51,041 bases of DNA from Gemmatimonadaceae bacterium (lineage in GTDB: Bacteria > Gemmatimonadota > Gemmatimonadetes > Gemmatimonadales > Gemmatimonadaceae): contig JACMPK010000176.1 in assembly GCA_014377535.1 (NCBI GenBank), positions 1 to 51,041 of the forward strand, in the 5' to 3' direction. Under the pieces are notes generated by a model, which had not been told where the DNA came from, ran no database searches, and saw only the letters and a list, made by a program, of their open reading frames with translations. Position numbers and translations under genes: made by a program. Below, piece after piece: positions 33,705-43,553 of the stretch. Within the stretch, counting starts at the first letter, position 1. Every line of letters begins with the position of its first letter.

Positions 33705-34292
33705 TCACATGTCGTGCTGCAGCATGAGGTGCGCCTTCGGAGTGCCCGGAAACATGAGCCACGGACCACTCTTGCTCGGCGTCGACGGAACCCCGGTCGT
33801 GGCTGTCGTGGCATACGGCATGTACATCACGAACAGCGGCTTCGACTTCGGTGCCGTCCCTGTCGTTGCATCGAAATCGTCCTTTGGTCCGGTGAGCGAG
33901 AACAACGCGGCCGGCGCCGATGGGACCCGCAGCCTGCCCCGCTTCACCTCGGCGAAGCGCACGGTGTCCACCTGCGTACCCGTGGTACCAGCGGCACGCA
34001 GTGCACGACCACGCGCCATGAACGGCTCCAGCGAGGTGGCGTAGCAGGCCACATGAAAACGATCGTCGCCCGGTTCGTCCGCGAGGCACTGCATGCCATT
34101 TCGCGCCGGGCGCAGGATCGCGAGCTTGCCAGCCGTCCTGTATCCCATCACGCCGGCACCATCGCGCTGTGCTGCCGGCAGCGGAAGCACGGCGGCCGCG
34201 ATCTGCTGCGCCTCGGGAGGGAGTGCCTGGGCACCTGCGGTGCTCGCGATCAGAGAGACGGTGGCGATGACGACGAGAGCGGCAGCACGCAT
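33705..34292 (-). CDS. Secreted hypothetical protein
   Basis: 195 residues with a signal peptide (MRAAALVVIATVSLIASTAG, cleavage after GAQA). I do not recognise the family. The mature protein is rich in Ala, Pro and Thr, has two cysteines (GMQCLADEP and HVACYATS) that could form a disulfide, and ends with a Gly/Pro-rich tail containing WLMFPGTPKAHLML. An AGGA lies about 9 bases before the ATG. It lies between the DUF885 hydrolase gene and the broken DUF5916 gene, all on the minus strand. Confidence 0.7.
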   Translation of the reverse strand: MRAAALVVIATVSLIASTAGAQALPPEAQQIAAAVLPLPAAQRDGAGVMGYRTAGKLAILRPARNGMQCLADEPGDDRFHVACYATSLEPFMARGRALRAAGTTGTQVDTVRFAEVKRGRLRVPSAPAALFSLTGPKDDFDATTGTAPKSKPLFVMYMPYATTATTGVPSTPSKSGPWLMFPGTPKAHLMLQHDM

Positions 34293-34329
34293 GTGCGGAA
34301 TCCTGAGAAAAAGGGGAATGACGGAGTGG

Positions 34330-36693
34330 TCAGCGCAATCGAAACAGGTAGCTCAGCTTCGCGAAGAAGACATCGCGATTGGGCTGCAAGTCGCGTGTCC
34401 CACCGGGGCGGTCGGCGCGTGGCGTGTTGCCGTAGCCGAAATACACCACTGTGCCGGGGGTGGGAAGATACGAAAAAAGGAAGTCGAGACGCCCGCGCAG
34501 GCGATCGAAGGCCGCGGCACGGGTCAGCGTGCCGTTCGACCCGCGGAAGTAGACGGGCAGGTTGGTTCGTGAATCGTCGCGCAGCGAGTCCTGCTGAAGC
34601 CGGGCCACTTCGCCGATGATGCGCACGAAGACCTGCCGCGTGACCTGGTACTCCACGCGCACACGCGGCACGTTGCGCGTGAGCACGCGCGTGCCGTCGG
34701 TCCGGCGGTTGTAGAATTCGTAGTTCCACGTCCCGGAGATGCGCAGCTGGTCGGTGGGCCGGACGTTCAGGCCCAGGTTCGCGATACCGACCTTCGCACT
34801 GCTCCACTCGGGGAAATTCTCGTCCACGCCGAGCAGCAGGAACGAGTTGAAGGAGAATCGCTTGAACTCCGGGGACGTGGTCGACACCACCCAATCGACA
34901 TTCACGAGATTCGGCGGACCGCGCTAGGCCACGGTGTCCGTACCAGACGGCGCAGGCGCGATGTAGACGTAGTTCGCGTACAGGTCACGATCGTACGAGA
35001 AGCGCTCCAGCAGCAGCTGCGCGCCGGCCGACCAGCCGCCGCGAAAGCGCGCATTGCCGCGGAAGTGCAGCTTTTCGTCCTGCACCGGGCCACCGCGCAC
35101 GAAGTCGTCGTAGCGGAAGCTGTTCAGCCATGCGATTTCCGGCGTGATGGCCTCGAGCAGCGCACCTGGCTTGCCAAGGAAGGTGAACCGGTTGACGAGG
35201 TTCACGTTCGCAATGCCGGTGCGGGCAATGAAGCCGCTCTGTGCGTCGAACTGCGGTGCGATGCCGTTGACGGAGTACTGCGCACCGAACCGTCGCCCGT
35301 TCACATTCGTCGAAAGAGTGAACAGCGGTGCGCTGGTGGTGATGCCGGACTGACCCGTGAAGCTGTTGGCGTACTGTCCCTGGACGCTCACGATGCCGCG
35401 CACCAGCCGTCCGTCAATGCCGGCGACGCGGTTGTAGCGATCGCCTTCCATCTTGTCGGTGTACACCAGCCCGATCCGGCCCTGCTTGCCCACGTCGCGC
35501 TGCACCCGCAGCACGTTGAACACGGGCGACCGGCTGCCGTCGACGCTCGCCTCGCGATTGTCGATCGCCGAGAGCAGGCCGATGTCGAAGCCATTCAGCT
35601 TGCCCGTGAGCTTCGTCGCCGCCACGGGCTGCGTGATGCGCCGCGTGTAGATCAGCCGACTGGGCGCGGAGAACTGCTCCTGGCTTTCGAGAAAGAACGG
35701 TCGTCGTTCGGCGAAGAACACTTGCACGCGGGGATCGTAGGTGAACTGCGTGGCATCGGCCTCGACTTGCGAGAAATCCGGGTTGGCCGTGCCGGACAGC
35801 GTGAGGTTGCTGGTGATGCCCCATCGCACGCTGCCGCCAAGTTCGGGCCTGCTGCTGCCGTAGCCCCATCTGCCGCTGGACGGAACGCCGACTGCCGACG
35901 ACGTGACCGTGGGGATCAGGTCCACCGTCAAGCCGCGCGACAGGTCACGCAGGCCGGTGAGACGACCTGACTGCGTGAGGAAGCTCGCGCCGGCGCGTGT
36001 CGTCGGCGCCCATGTCTCCTCATGCCCGGTGGCCTGCACCGTCCGCACGACATTCAGCTGCCACTGCTGCTCGCTGCCCGCTGCATATCGCAGGCTCTTG
36101 AAGGGAATCTGGATCTCCACCTCGTAGCCGTAGTCGGTCACGTGGCCCTTGGACTTCCAGACGTAGTCGGGCGCAAGGTCGGCCGCTTCGCGGGTGCGCA
36201 CGATGCCACCGGAGAAGCCGCCACCCTGCACCGCACCCGTTTCGATCAGCACGCCGTCGCTCTGGATGCCGAGCGGATTCACGGCGAACAGCATTGCCTG
36301 ACGACTGTCGTTGTAGGTGCCGAGGAAAAGCTGGACGTTGTCGTCGGCCGTGATCTTGTCGCGGTCGGCCAGGTTGTGTCGCACCGTGCCCGCCGGCGCA
36401 TAGGCCCGGATACCCACATGCAGCGCGGTGGGCGTGTAGAACACGAACACCTCGGTGCTGTCACGCGCCGCTACGCCGTCGGTGGGGAAGTACTGCGAAA
36501 ACCCCGTGAGCAGCGCAGCCTTGCGCCAGACCGGCTCGTTCAGCACGCCATCGACCTCGATCGCCGCCGCGTCGCGCGGGGTCGAGACGGCAAGCGACCC
36601 GCGGCGGCCGTCATACACGGTGCCTGCGTGCGGCTCGCCTGGTGACGTGAGGGCGATCGCGAGGGCCGACAGGGCGAAAAGCGGAATGTGCAC
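34330..36693 (-). pseudogene. DUF5916 family outer-membrane protein interrupted by an in-frame amber stop
   Basis: Reading from a GTG at 36693, the frame is open for 589 residues, meets TAG at 34924-34926, then continues in the same frame for 198 more residues to 34330. The N-terminal half has a CBM9-like domain (AAIEVDGVLNEPVWRKA, TEVFVFYTPTALHVGIRAY) and the long beta-rich DUF5916 region (FFAERRPFFLESQEQF, SGTANPDFSQVEADATQF). After the stop the sequence is still typical of the family's barrel end (LNVRPTDQLRISGTWNYEF, then FFAKLSYLFRLR, with terminal Phe/Arg). So this is one gene of about 788 codons carrying a nonsense change, not two genes. The first piece alone would lack the final strands needed for outer-membrane insertion. 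Recent mutation, sequencing error or stop readthrough are all possible. Confidence 0.85.
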
Positions 36694-36896
36694 GGCAGGA
36701 AGCGGGAGATGTACCGTAAGCGGTAAGCAGCCTGCCTACGGCGCACCCTCGGTGAACGTTACAGGTCCCGAAGCATCGCGGCACGTTGCCTGCGGCCGAC
36801 ACGCCCGGCAACTTGAGCTCGCCAATTGCGGCGTGCCGCCGCCGCTCGACATGCTCCCTTTGCCACGACCGCATGCGCTGCCATTCCGGACACCCG
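36694..36896. promoter_or_regulatory. Divergent intergenic region DUF5916 gene / S9 peptidase
   Basis: 203 bases between divergent starts must carry promoters for both genes. I see no clear consensus boxes. A CGGA at 8 bases from the ATG at 36897 is a weak Shine-Dalgarno. Confidence 0.4.
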
Positions 36897-39194
36897 ATGC
36901 GCGCTGCGCTTCGCGTCCTGCCCATCTCGCTCGTCGTCGCTGCCACCGCCGTGGGCGCCCAGGCCACTCGTCGCGTCGTGACTGCCGCCGAGTACGATCG
37001 CGCCACGCGCATGCTCGGCGCTGCAGTGAATCCACTCGTGATCGGCGGCACGGCACCCGGCCTGACGTGGAATGCCGACGGCACCTTTTTTTATCGCAGC
37101 GTGCGGCCCGCCGGCGTCGAGTGGGTGCTGGTGAACCCGCGCGCACGGTCGCGCACCCCGTTGTTCGATCATGTGAAGATCGCGACCGCGCTGACTGCGG
37201 CCAGCGGCACGCCGATGCTCGCCACCGCCCTGCCGTTCACCATGCTGGAGCTGGCGAACGATCGCCGCAGCGTGACCGTGGCAGTCGGTGACCGCCGTTA
37301 CCGCTGCGATATGGAGGGTACCGCGTGCACGCCGATCAGAGTGGCCGGTGCCACGTCACCGGCACTCGCGATCGCCGTGACCTCGCCCGACGGCAGGCGC
37401 GCCGCGTACATCAAGAACTGGAATCTCTGGGTTCGCGATGTGGCAACGGGCGCGGAAACACAGCTCACGACGGATGGTATCCGCAATTTCGGCTACGCGA
37501 CCGACAACGCCGGCTGGGCGACGAGTGACCGGGCCATCCTGCTCTGGTCACCAGATTCGCGCAAGATCGCCACGCAGCAGCAGGACGAGCTGAACGTCGG
37601 CGACATGTACCTAGTGCAGACACGGGTCGGGCATCCGGTGCTGCGCGCATGGAAATATCCGCTGCCTGGCGACAGCGTCGTCGCGATGGTGCACCGCGTC
37701 GTGATCGACGTGGAGCAAAAGACCGTCGTGCGGCTGAAGATGGCACCCGATTTTCATCGTGCGACGCTGGGCGACAACCTCTCGATGCGGGACTACGTGT
37801 TCAGCCCCGACGGTGCGCGACTCGCGCTCGCATCCACCTCGCGCGATCACAAGCAGACCATCGTGCGCATTGCCGACACGCAGACCGGCGACGTGCGCAC
37901 CCTGTTCGAGGAGACTGTGTCAACGCAGTTCGAGTCGATCGCCGGATGGCGCGTGCTGTGGGCGTCGAACGAGATCGTCTGGAATTCGCAGCGCGACGAC
38001 TGGAGCCAACTGTACCTGTATGACCTCACGACCGGCCGCTTGAAGAGTGCCATCACGTCGGGCGACGGGCCGGTGAATGCCATCGCGCGCATCGACGAGC
38101 CGTCACGCACGCTCTGGTTCAGCGCGCAGGGGCGCGAGCGCGGACAGGATCCATACCTGCGCCACTTCTACCGCAGCGGGCTCGATGGACGCAACGTGGT
38201 CTCGCTCACGCCGGATGACGGCGATCACACCATGCAGCTGTCGCCTGACGGCCGCTGGATCGTGGACACCTGGTCACGCGCCGACACGGCGCCGCAAACC
38301 GTGCTGCGCGACGACAACGGGCGAGTCGTGCTGACGCTCGAGACGGCCGACGTCACGAAGCTGATGGCAACGGGCTGGCAGCCGCCGATGCTGTTCAAGG
38401 TGAAGGCCGCCGACGGCGTGACCGACATCCACGGCCAGCTGTTCCGGCCCACGCAGTTCGACTCGACACGCACGTACCCGATCATCAACAACGCCTACCC
38501 GGGCCCGCAGTCGGGCAGCGTCGGCTCGCGTGCCTTCGCGGCCGCACGGGGCGACAAGCAGGCGCTCGCGGAACTCGGCTTCATCGTCGTGAGCATCGAT
38601 GGGCGCGGCAGCGGGCCGGGTCGCTCCAAGCGCTTCCATGATGCGTACTACGGCGCCATCGGTCGCGACAACACGCTGCCTGACCAGGTGGCGGCAATGA
38701 AGGCGCTGGCCGCGCGGCACGCGTGGATCGACATCGATCGCGCCGCGATCTGGGGGCACTCGGGCGGCGGCTTCATTGCCGCGGGCGCCATGTTCCGCTA
38801 TCCCGACTTCTTCAAGGTCGGCATCTCGGAATCAGGCAATCACGACCAGCGCAATTACGAGGACGACTGGGGCGAGCGCTATCAGGGCCTGCTGATCCGC
38901 GGCGCCAACGGCACCGACAGCTACGATATCGAGGCCAACCAGACGCTCGCGCGCAACCTGAAGGGCCACCTGCTGCTCGCACATGGCACGATGGACGACA
39001 ACGTGCCGCCGGACAACACGCTGCTGGTGGTCGACGCGCTCATCAAGGCGAACAAGGACTTCGACCTGCTGATGATCCCGAACGCGGGCCACGGCTTCGG
39101 CAGCGCCTCGAACTACATGATGCGCCGGCGCTGGGACTATTTCGTACGCTGGCTGTTGAACGCCGAGCCGCCGGCGGGCTACCAGATCCGCTGA
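36897..39194 (+). CDS. Secreted S9 family peptidase (dipeptidyl peptidase IV-like)
   Basis: 765 residues from the ATG at 36897 that opens a signal peptide (MRAALRVLPISLVVAATAV, cleavage near GAQA). An N-terminal eight-bladed propeller region of the DPP-IV type (about 50-490: LAIAVTSPDGRRAAYIKNWN, WSPDSRKIATQQQDE) precedes the C-terminal alpha/beta-hydrolase (about 500-765). Catalytic triad candidates are Ser in IWGHSGGGFIAA, Asp in HGTMDDNVPPDN and His in PNAGHGFGSASN. DPP-IV proper has GWSYGG at the nucleophile; GHSGGG is a variant seen in related S9 members. It would release dipeptides from peptides outside the cytoplasm. It ends 34 bases from the convergent sulfurtransferase. Confidence 0.93.
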   Translation: MRAALRVLPISLVVAATAVGAQATRRVVTAAEYDRATRMLGAAVNPLVIGGTAPGLTWNADGTFFYRSVRPAGVEWVLVNPRARSRTPLFDHVKIATALTAASGTPMLATALPFTMLELANDRRSVTVAVGDRRYRCDMEGTACTPIRVAGATSPALAIAVTSPDGRRAAYIKNWNLWVRDVATGAETQLTTDGIRNFGYATDNAGWATSDRAILLWSPDSRKIATQQQDELNVGDMYLVQTRVGHPVLRAWKYPLPGDSVVAMVHRVVIDVEQKTVVRLKMAPDFHRATLGDNLSMRDYVFSPDGARLALASTSRDHKQTIVRIADTQTGDVRTLFEETVSTQFESIAGWRVLWASNEIVWNSQRDDWSQLYLYDLTTGRLKSAITSGDGPVNAIARIDEPSRTLWFSAQGRERGQDPYLRHFYRSGLDGRNVVSLTPDDGDHTMQLSPDGRWIVDTWSRADTAPQTVLRDDNGRVVLTLETADVTKLMATGWQPPMLFKVKAADGVTDIHGQLFRPTQFDSTRTYPIINNAYPGPQSGSVGSRAFAAARGDKQALAELGFIVVSIDGRGSGPGRSKRFHDAYYGAIGRDNTLPDQVAAMKALAARHAWIDIDRAAIWGHSGGGFIAAGAMFRYPDFFKVGISESGNHDQRNYEDDWGERYQGLLIRGANGTDSYDIEANQTLARNLKGHLLLAHGTMDDNVPPDNTLLVVDALIKANKDFDLLMIPNAGHGFGSASNYMMRRRWDYFVRWLLNAEPPAGYQIR

Positions 39195-39228
39195 CGAATG
39201 CACGCCGGCGCGGCCCGGCGCGATGCCA

Positions 39229-40137
39229 TCACGGCGTCGACCCGGCGCGCACCGGCAGCTTGCGCTGCGACCAGTCCTGGAACGAGCCGTCGTACAGGCG
39301 CACGTCGTAGCCGAGGTGACGCGCGATGAAATACGTCGCGCTGCCGCGGTAGCCCACCCAGCAGTACGTGACCACCTGATCGCCGGGGCGAACGATGTCG
39401 GCGAAGAGCTGCTCGAGCTCCGCCCGGGGACGCAGTACGGAATGCTCCTCGTCACTGAACATCGACTCCCACGCCAGCAGGCGCGCACCGGCGAGGTGAC
39501 CCGTGCTCGGCAGGCCGCCGCTTGCGCCCGTTCCGGAGAACTCCTGCGGCGTACGCGTGTCGATCAGCGAGAGCCCCGGCCGGTCCAGCCGATCGGTGAG
39601 CCAGTCGGCATTCACCACCAGCGCCTCCCGCGGCGACGCTGTGTACCGTGTCGGTGCTGGTGCGACGACGCCGGAAGTCACCGGACGGTTCTCGCGCTTC
39701 CACTTTCGCAGGCCGCCATCGAGGAACGCCATGCGGTCGTGCCCCAGGTAGTCCAGCGTGAACAGCAGGCGCGTGGCCATGGGCGCATCGCTGGCGTAGA
39801 CCACCACGCGACTCGTGTTCGAGATGCCAGCCTTTTCCAGCGTCTCGCGCAGCGCATTTACCGGAGGGAGCTCGGTGCTCACCGTACCGTTCGCCAGTAC
39901 GAACGACCGGTACCAGACGCGCCGCGACCCCGGAATCTGCTCGCCGGCATAGGCCGAGTCCTGCACGACATGGATCAGGACCAGGTCGCGGTCAGCCGCG
40001 TGCGCGGCAAGCCAGTCGGTCGAGACGACGAAGGCGTTGTCGGGGCCAGGTGCCGGGTTCGACTGCGGCCGCGGTTGCGCGGCAAGCCGCGCCGGTGCGG
40101 CAAGGACGAGCGTCGCGAGTGCAAGGCCAAGGCGCAT
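39229..40137 (-). CDS. Periplasmic thiosulfate/mercaptopyruvate sulfurtransferase-like protein (tandem rhodanese)
   Basis: 302 residues. The signal peptide MRLGLALATLVLAAPARLAA is followed by two rhodanese domains. The first (about 30-150) has VVVYASDAPMATR where an active Cys would be, so it is structural. The second (about 165-300) has the catalytic loop TYCWVGYRGSATYF with Cys, and LIDTRTPQEFSG. Such exported enzymes transfer sulfane sulfur from thiosulfate or 3-mercaptopyruvate to thiols. The start at 40137 fits the signal peptide; an in-frame ATG 90 bases upstream has no coding character. Confidence 0.9.
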   Translation of the reverse strand: MRLGLALATLVLAAPARLAAQPRPQSNPAPGPDNAFVVSTDWLAAHAADRDLVLIHVVQDSAYAGEQIPGSRRVWYRSFVLANGTVSTELPPVNALRETLEKAGISNTSRVVVYASDAPMATRLLFTLDYLGHDRMAFLDGGLRKWKRENRPVTSGVVAPAPTRYTASPREALVVNADWLTDRLDRPGLSLIDTRTPQEFSGTGASGGLPSTGHLAGARLLAWESMFSDEEHSVLRPRAELEQLFADIVRPGDQVVTYCWVGYRGSATYFIARHLGYDVRLYDGSFQDWSQRKLPVRAGSTP

Positions 40138-40377
40138 GGTGCGGCAATCCGGAAGCTGGGTCACTGAGGCGCAGATGCCGTCAGCATTGAACGCGCGGAG
40201 GGAAGCGAACGGACGTGGAATATGCACCTGCGGCGGCGGTGCCTACCCTGCGCAGATCGGGCCACCGCGGTCACTGCGGGGAACGGGGGCCTGCGCTGCC
40301 CTTGCTGAACCTGTTCACCGACGCTTCCGTTGCCGCGACGCCACGACATAGCAGGCCGACTGCCTCCGGGAGAGATC

Positions 40378-42057
40378 ATGCTCGAGTCCACGATGATGGA
40401 GTACCAGCTCACCATTCCATCGATCCTCGAGCGGGCAATTCGCCTCTTTCCCGATCAGGAGATCGTGTCCGTGATCCCGGTCGGCGTGGATCCGGCCACG
40501 AAGGCGCCGGTGCCCGGCGTGCATCGCACCACCTACGCGAAGACGCATCCACGCGTCATGCAGCTCTGCAACGCGCTGGTGGCTGCCGGTGTGCAGCCCG
40601 GTGATCGCGTCGGCACGATGGCATTGAACACCTATCGCCATTTCGAGCTGTACTTCGCGGCGCCATCAGTCGGTGCGGTCTGCCACATGGTCAACATCCG
40701 CCTGCCGCTGGAGCAGATCGCGTACATCCTGAATCACGCGGATGACAAGATCCTGTTCATCGAAAACATCTTCGCAGGGATGATTCCGCTGATCCGGCAG
40801 CATGCGCCGAACGTGGCCACGATCGTGGTGCTCGGGTTCGTGCCCGGCGGCCTGCCGGCAGGCACGGTGGACTACGAGGAGTTCATCGGCCTTCACCCGA
40901 CCACGTACCGCTATCCGGAGATCGACGAACGGCAGGCCAGCGGCATGTGCTACACCAGCGGCACCACGGGCGACCCGAAGGGCGTGCTGTACAGCCATCG
41001 CGCCATCGTGTTGCACAGCCTCACGAGCCTCAGCGCCGACCTCCTGGGCGTCAGCAGTCGCGACGTGGTCATGCCGATCGTGCCGATGTTCCACGTCAAC
41101 GCCTGGGGCTATCCGTACACCTGCACGATGACCGGCGCGAAGCAGGTGTACATGAGCGTCTTCACCGACGCCGTGACGATCATGCGTATCGCGGCCGAGG
41201 AGGGCGTGACGGTGTGCGCTGGTGTGCCGACGATCATGGCGGGGCTGCTTGACGAACTGGATCGCGCCACGGCTGCTGGAACACCGCACGTCGCGCCGAC
41301 CCTGCGCACGCTGCTCGTGGGCGGCAGCGCCACGCCGCGATCGGTGCTGGCCGGCCTGCACAGCCGCCACGGCCTGCACGTGAAGATTGGATGGGGCATG
41401 ACGGAAACGACGCCGCTTGGCACCGCGAACCATGTGATGCTGGATCAGCAGTTCGACGACGTGGAGCGGAAGTACGACGCGATGACCTGCAGCGGGCGCA
41501 TGGTTCCGCTGACGGAGCTCCGCATCGAGGATGACGAGGGCCGCGAGCTGCCGTGGGGCACGGGCGAGTCGGGCCGGCTCATGGTGCGCGGTGCATGGGT
41601 CACCGGCAGCTACTACGACAATGCGGAAGCCACGGCAGCCACGCAGCGCAACGGCTGGTTCGACACCGGGGACATCGCGACCATCGACGCGCTGGGCGTG
41701 ATGATGATTCAGGATCGTGCGAAGGACCTGATCAAGTCCGGCGGTGAGTGGATCAGCAGCGTGGACCTGGAGAACCAGTTGATGGGACATCCGGCAATCC
41801 GCGAAGCCGCCGTGATCGCCATCGCACACCCCAAGTGGGATGAACGTCCTCTCGGCGTTCTGGTGCTGCGCGATCCGGCCGTGTCGGTGAGCAAGGCGGA
41901 ACTCGACCGCTTCCTGCTGGAGCGCGCCGTCGCCAAGTGGCAGCTGCCGGACGCCTACGAATTCGTCGACGAGATCCCCAAGACGACCGTCGGCAAGTTC
42001 CTGAAGCGCGCGCTGCGTGAACGCTTCAAGGACTACACGCTGCCGGTGACGGCGTGA
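40378..42057 (+). CDS. Acyl-CoA ligase (long/medium-chain fatty-acid type, AMP-forming)
   Basis: 559 residues. The ATG at 40378 is preceded by CGGGAGAG at proper spacing. Motifs of the acyl-adenylate-forming family: MCYTSGTTGDPKGVLYSHRA (P-loop-like A3), GWGMTETTPLG (A5), GWFDTGDIATID (A7), DRAKDLIKSGGEWIS (A8) and PKTTVGKFLKR with the adenylation Lys (A10). It activates a carboxylic acid as acyl-AMP and then acyl-CoA; this branch (MLESTMMEYQLTIPSIL N-terminus) commonly uses medium- or long-chain fatty acids. It is far from, and not co-transcribed with, the glyoxylate-assimilation genes. The 240 bases upstream are shared with the divergent rhodanese gene. Confidence 0.93.
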   Translation: MLESTMMEYQLTIPSILERAIRLFPDQEIVSVIPVGVDPATKAPVPGVHRTTYAKTHPRVMQLCNALVAAGVQPGDRVGTMALNTYRHFELYFAAPSVGAVCHMVNIRLPLEQIAYILNHADDKILFIENIFAGMIPLIRQHAPNVATIVVLGFVPGGLPAGTVDYEEFIGLHPTTYRYPEIDERQASGMCYTSGTTGDPKGVLYSHRAIVLHSLTSLSADLLGVSSRDVVMPIVPMFHVNAWGYPYTCTMTGAKQVYMSVFTDAVTIMRIAAEEGVTVCAGVPTIMAGLLDELDRATAAGTPHVAPTLRTLLVGGSATPRSVLAGLHSRHGLHVKIGWGMTETTPLGTANHVMLDQQFDDVERKYDAMTCSGRMVPLTELRIEDDEGRELPWGTGESGRLMVRGAWVTGSYYDNAEATAATQRNGWFDTGDIATIDALGVMMIQDRAKDLIKSGGEWISSVDLENQLMGHPAIREAAVIAIAHPKWDERPLGVLVLRDPAVSVSKAELDRFLLERAVAKWQLPDAYEFVDEIPKTTVGKFLKRALRERFKDYTLPVTA

Positions 42058-42085
42058 TGCGCTGAAGCGTGCTTGCTGCGATGCA

Positions 42086-42120
42086 CCGAGGGCCCGCGGC
42101 GTCGTGCAGCGGGCCCTCGG
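42086..42120. terminator. Strong bidirectional terminator hairpin
   Basis: CCGAGGGCCCGC (42086-42097) pairs perfectly with GCGGGCCCTCGG (42109-42120) across an 11-base loop. It lies between the convergent ends of the acyl-CoA ligase and GH109-like genes. A short CAAAT follows on the plus side; there is no long T-run. Confidence 0.7.
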
Positions 42121-42145
42121 CAAATCCATCGCAACGCTGTTCCGA

Positions 42146-43525
42146 TCACATCATCGGGCGTGCCGCCGACCAGAGGCCACGCGTGAAGTCGGGAAACTGC
42201 TGTGGCATGCTGCCCGTGGCGACCGAGCGCTCGCTGAGCGGGCCAGGCGCGCTCCACGACGCCGCGTCATACACATCCATGTCGGGCGTAAGCCCTTCGC
42301 GCATGGTCTGGATCAATCGGTAGATCATCACGAAATCCATGCCCCCGTGCCCACCCGACCGTGCGCGCTCGCCCAGCTCGCGCCAGAGCACGTGCTCGTA
42401 CTTCGTCTTGTAGGCATCGATGGAAGCCCAGGCGTGCTCTGCGCCATCGCCCTCGATGTACACGCGTGCGGGGTAATCCTCGAAGATGCCCTTGCTGCCC
42501 TGCACCGCATTGATGCGCGAGTACGGACGCGGGCTGGACACATCGTGCTCCAGCCGGATGGTACGACCCTTCGCCGTCTTGATCAGCGAGGAGTTCAGGT
42601 CACCTGTCACGTACTGCTCCTGCCAGCGCGGCGAGTCTTTCGCCTCATGCTCGGCGCGCCAGTTCGACAGGCCGGACTCGGGCGTGCTCATCGAGACAAT
42701 GTACTCGAAGCGGTCGCCGCGATTGATGTTCATGAACGCAGCCACGGGGCCGAGTCCGTGCGTCGGATAGAGGTTACCGTTGCGCTGCGTGTGATGCGTG
42801 CGACGCCAGAGCCCTTCATCACGTGTCTCGAACAGGATTTTGCGCAGGTCGTGATTGTAAGCGGCACCACCATGCTTGATCTCGCCGAACAGGCCGGCGC
42901 GCACCATGTTCAGTATCAGCAGCTCGTTGTAGCCGTAGCTGCAATTCTCCAGCATGATGCAGTGGCGTCGCGACTTCTCCGACGCCTGCACCAGCTTCCA
43001 GCAATCGTCGATGGTGTATGCCGCCGGCACCTCCGTCGCGGCATGCTTGCCGGCCTTCATCGCAGCCAGGCAGACGGGCACGTGCAGCTGCCACGGCGTG
43101 GCGGTGTACACGATGTCGATGTCGTCGCGCAGGACGAGCTGTTCGTAGGCACGTTCGCCATCACTGAACAGTGCGGGTTCGTACATGTGGCCGGCCGTCT
43201 TCATGGCCGCCACGGCAAGCTGCAGCTTGTCCGGCACGGTGTCGCAGAGCGCCGTGATTTTCACGTTCGGCACACCCAGCAGCTCGTGAAGCACGGATCG
43301 TCCGCGCAGGCCGCTACCGACGATCGCGACGCGCACGACATCGTGCTTCGCGAACGGGACACCAAGCATCGTGGCGTCCCTGCCCACCAGTTCCGGGTCT
43401 GCATCGTTCGCTGGGGGCGCCGCCGCGTGCAGGGTGGTGGGCAGGCCGAGTGCAAGCCCTGCGCCCGCCAGTGCGGCACCCTTCAGCAGGTCGCGACGAT
43501 GCGGATCATTGGGCGTGTCTGGCAT
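42146..43525 (-). CDS. GH109-type Gfo/Idh/MocA protein (putative alpha-N-acetylgalactosaminidase), Tat-exported
   Basis: 459 residues. A twin-arginine-like signal (HRRDLLKGAALAGAGLALGL) precedes a Rossmann domain (VRVAIVGSGLRGRSVLHELL, DIVYTATPWQLHVPVCL, EVPAAYTIDDCW) and the C-terminal oxidoreductase domain with GLWRRTHHTQRNGNLYPTHG, the stretch characteristic of GH109. GH109 enzymes use a tightly bound NAD+ to cleave alpha-N-acetylgalactosaminides by a redox-elimination mechanism. Tat export fits folding around NAD+ in the cytoplasm. 28 bases separate it from the galactokinase gene upstream on the same strand. Another Gfo/Idh/MocA dehydrogenase activity is the alternative. Confidence 0.88.
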   Translation of the reverse strand: MPDTPNDPHRRDLLKGAALAGAGLALGLPTTLHAAAPPANDADPELVGRDATMLGVPFAKHDVVRVAIVGSGLRGRSVLHELLGVPNVKITALCDTVPDKLQLAVAAMKTAGHMYEPALFSDGERAYEQLVLRDDIDIVYTATPWQLHVPVCLAAMKAGKHAATEVPAAYTIDDCWKLVQASEKSRRHCIMLENCSYGYNELLILNMVRAGLFGEIKHGGAAYNHDLRKILFETRDEGLWRRTHHTQRNGNLYPTHGLGPVAAFMNINRGDRFEYIVSMSTPESGLSNWRAEHEAKDSPRWQEQYVTGDLNSSLIKTAKGRTIRLEHDVSSPRPYSRINAVQGSKGIFEDYPARVYIEGDGAEHAWASIDAYKTKYEHVLWRELGERARSGGHGGMDFVMIYRLIQTMREGLTPDMDVYDAASWSAPGPLSERSVATGSMPQQFPDFTRGLWSAARPMM

Positions 43526-43553
43526 GGTGCAGGTCGTGAAATGAAGATGGCGC

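Noticed and set aside
34330-34905. Separate gene starting at the ATG 34905
   Set aside because: It is in the same frame as, and directly continues, the DUF5916 gene after the amber codon, with no Shine-Dalgarno or signal peptide of its own.
34924-34926. Recoding of the amber codon as pyrrolysine
   Set aside because: Nothing in the window suggests pyl genes, and DUF5916 proteins are not known to use it; a simple nonsense change is more likely.
40378-42057. Acyl-CoA ligase as propionyl-CoA synthase of the 3-hydroxypropionate bicycle
   Set aside because: It is a single-domain 559-residue ligase; propionyl-CoA synthase is a large ligase-hydratase-reductase fusion.
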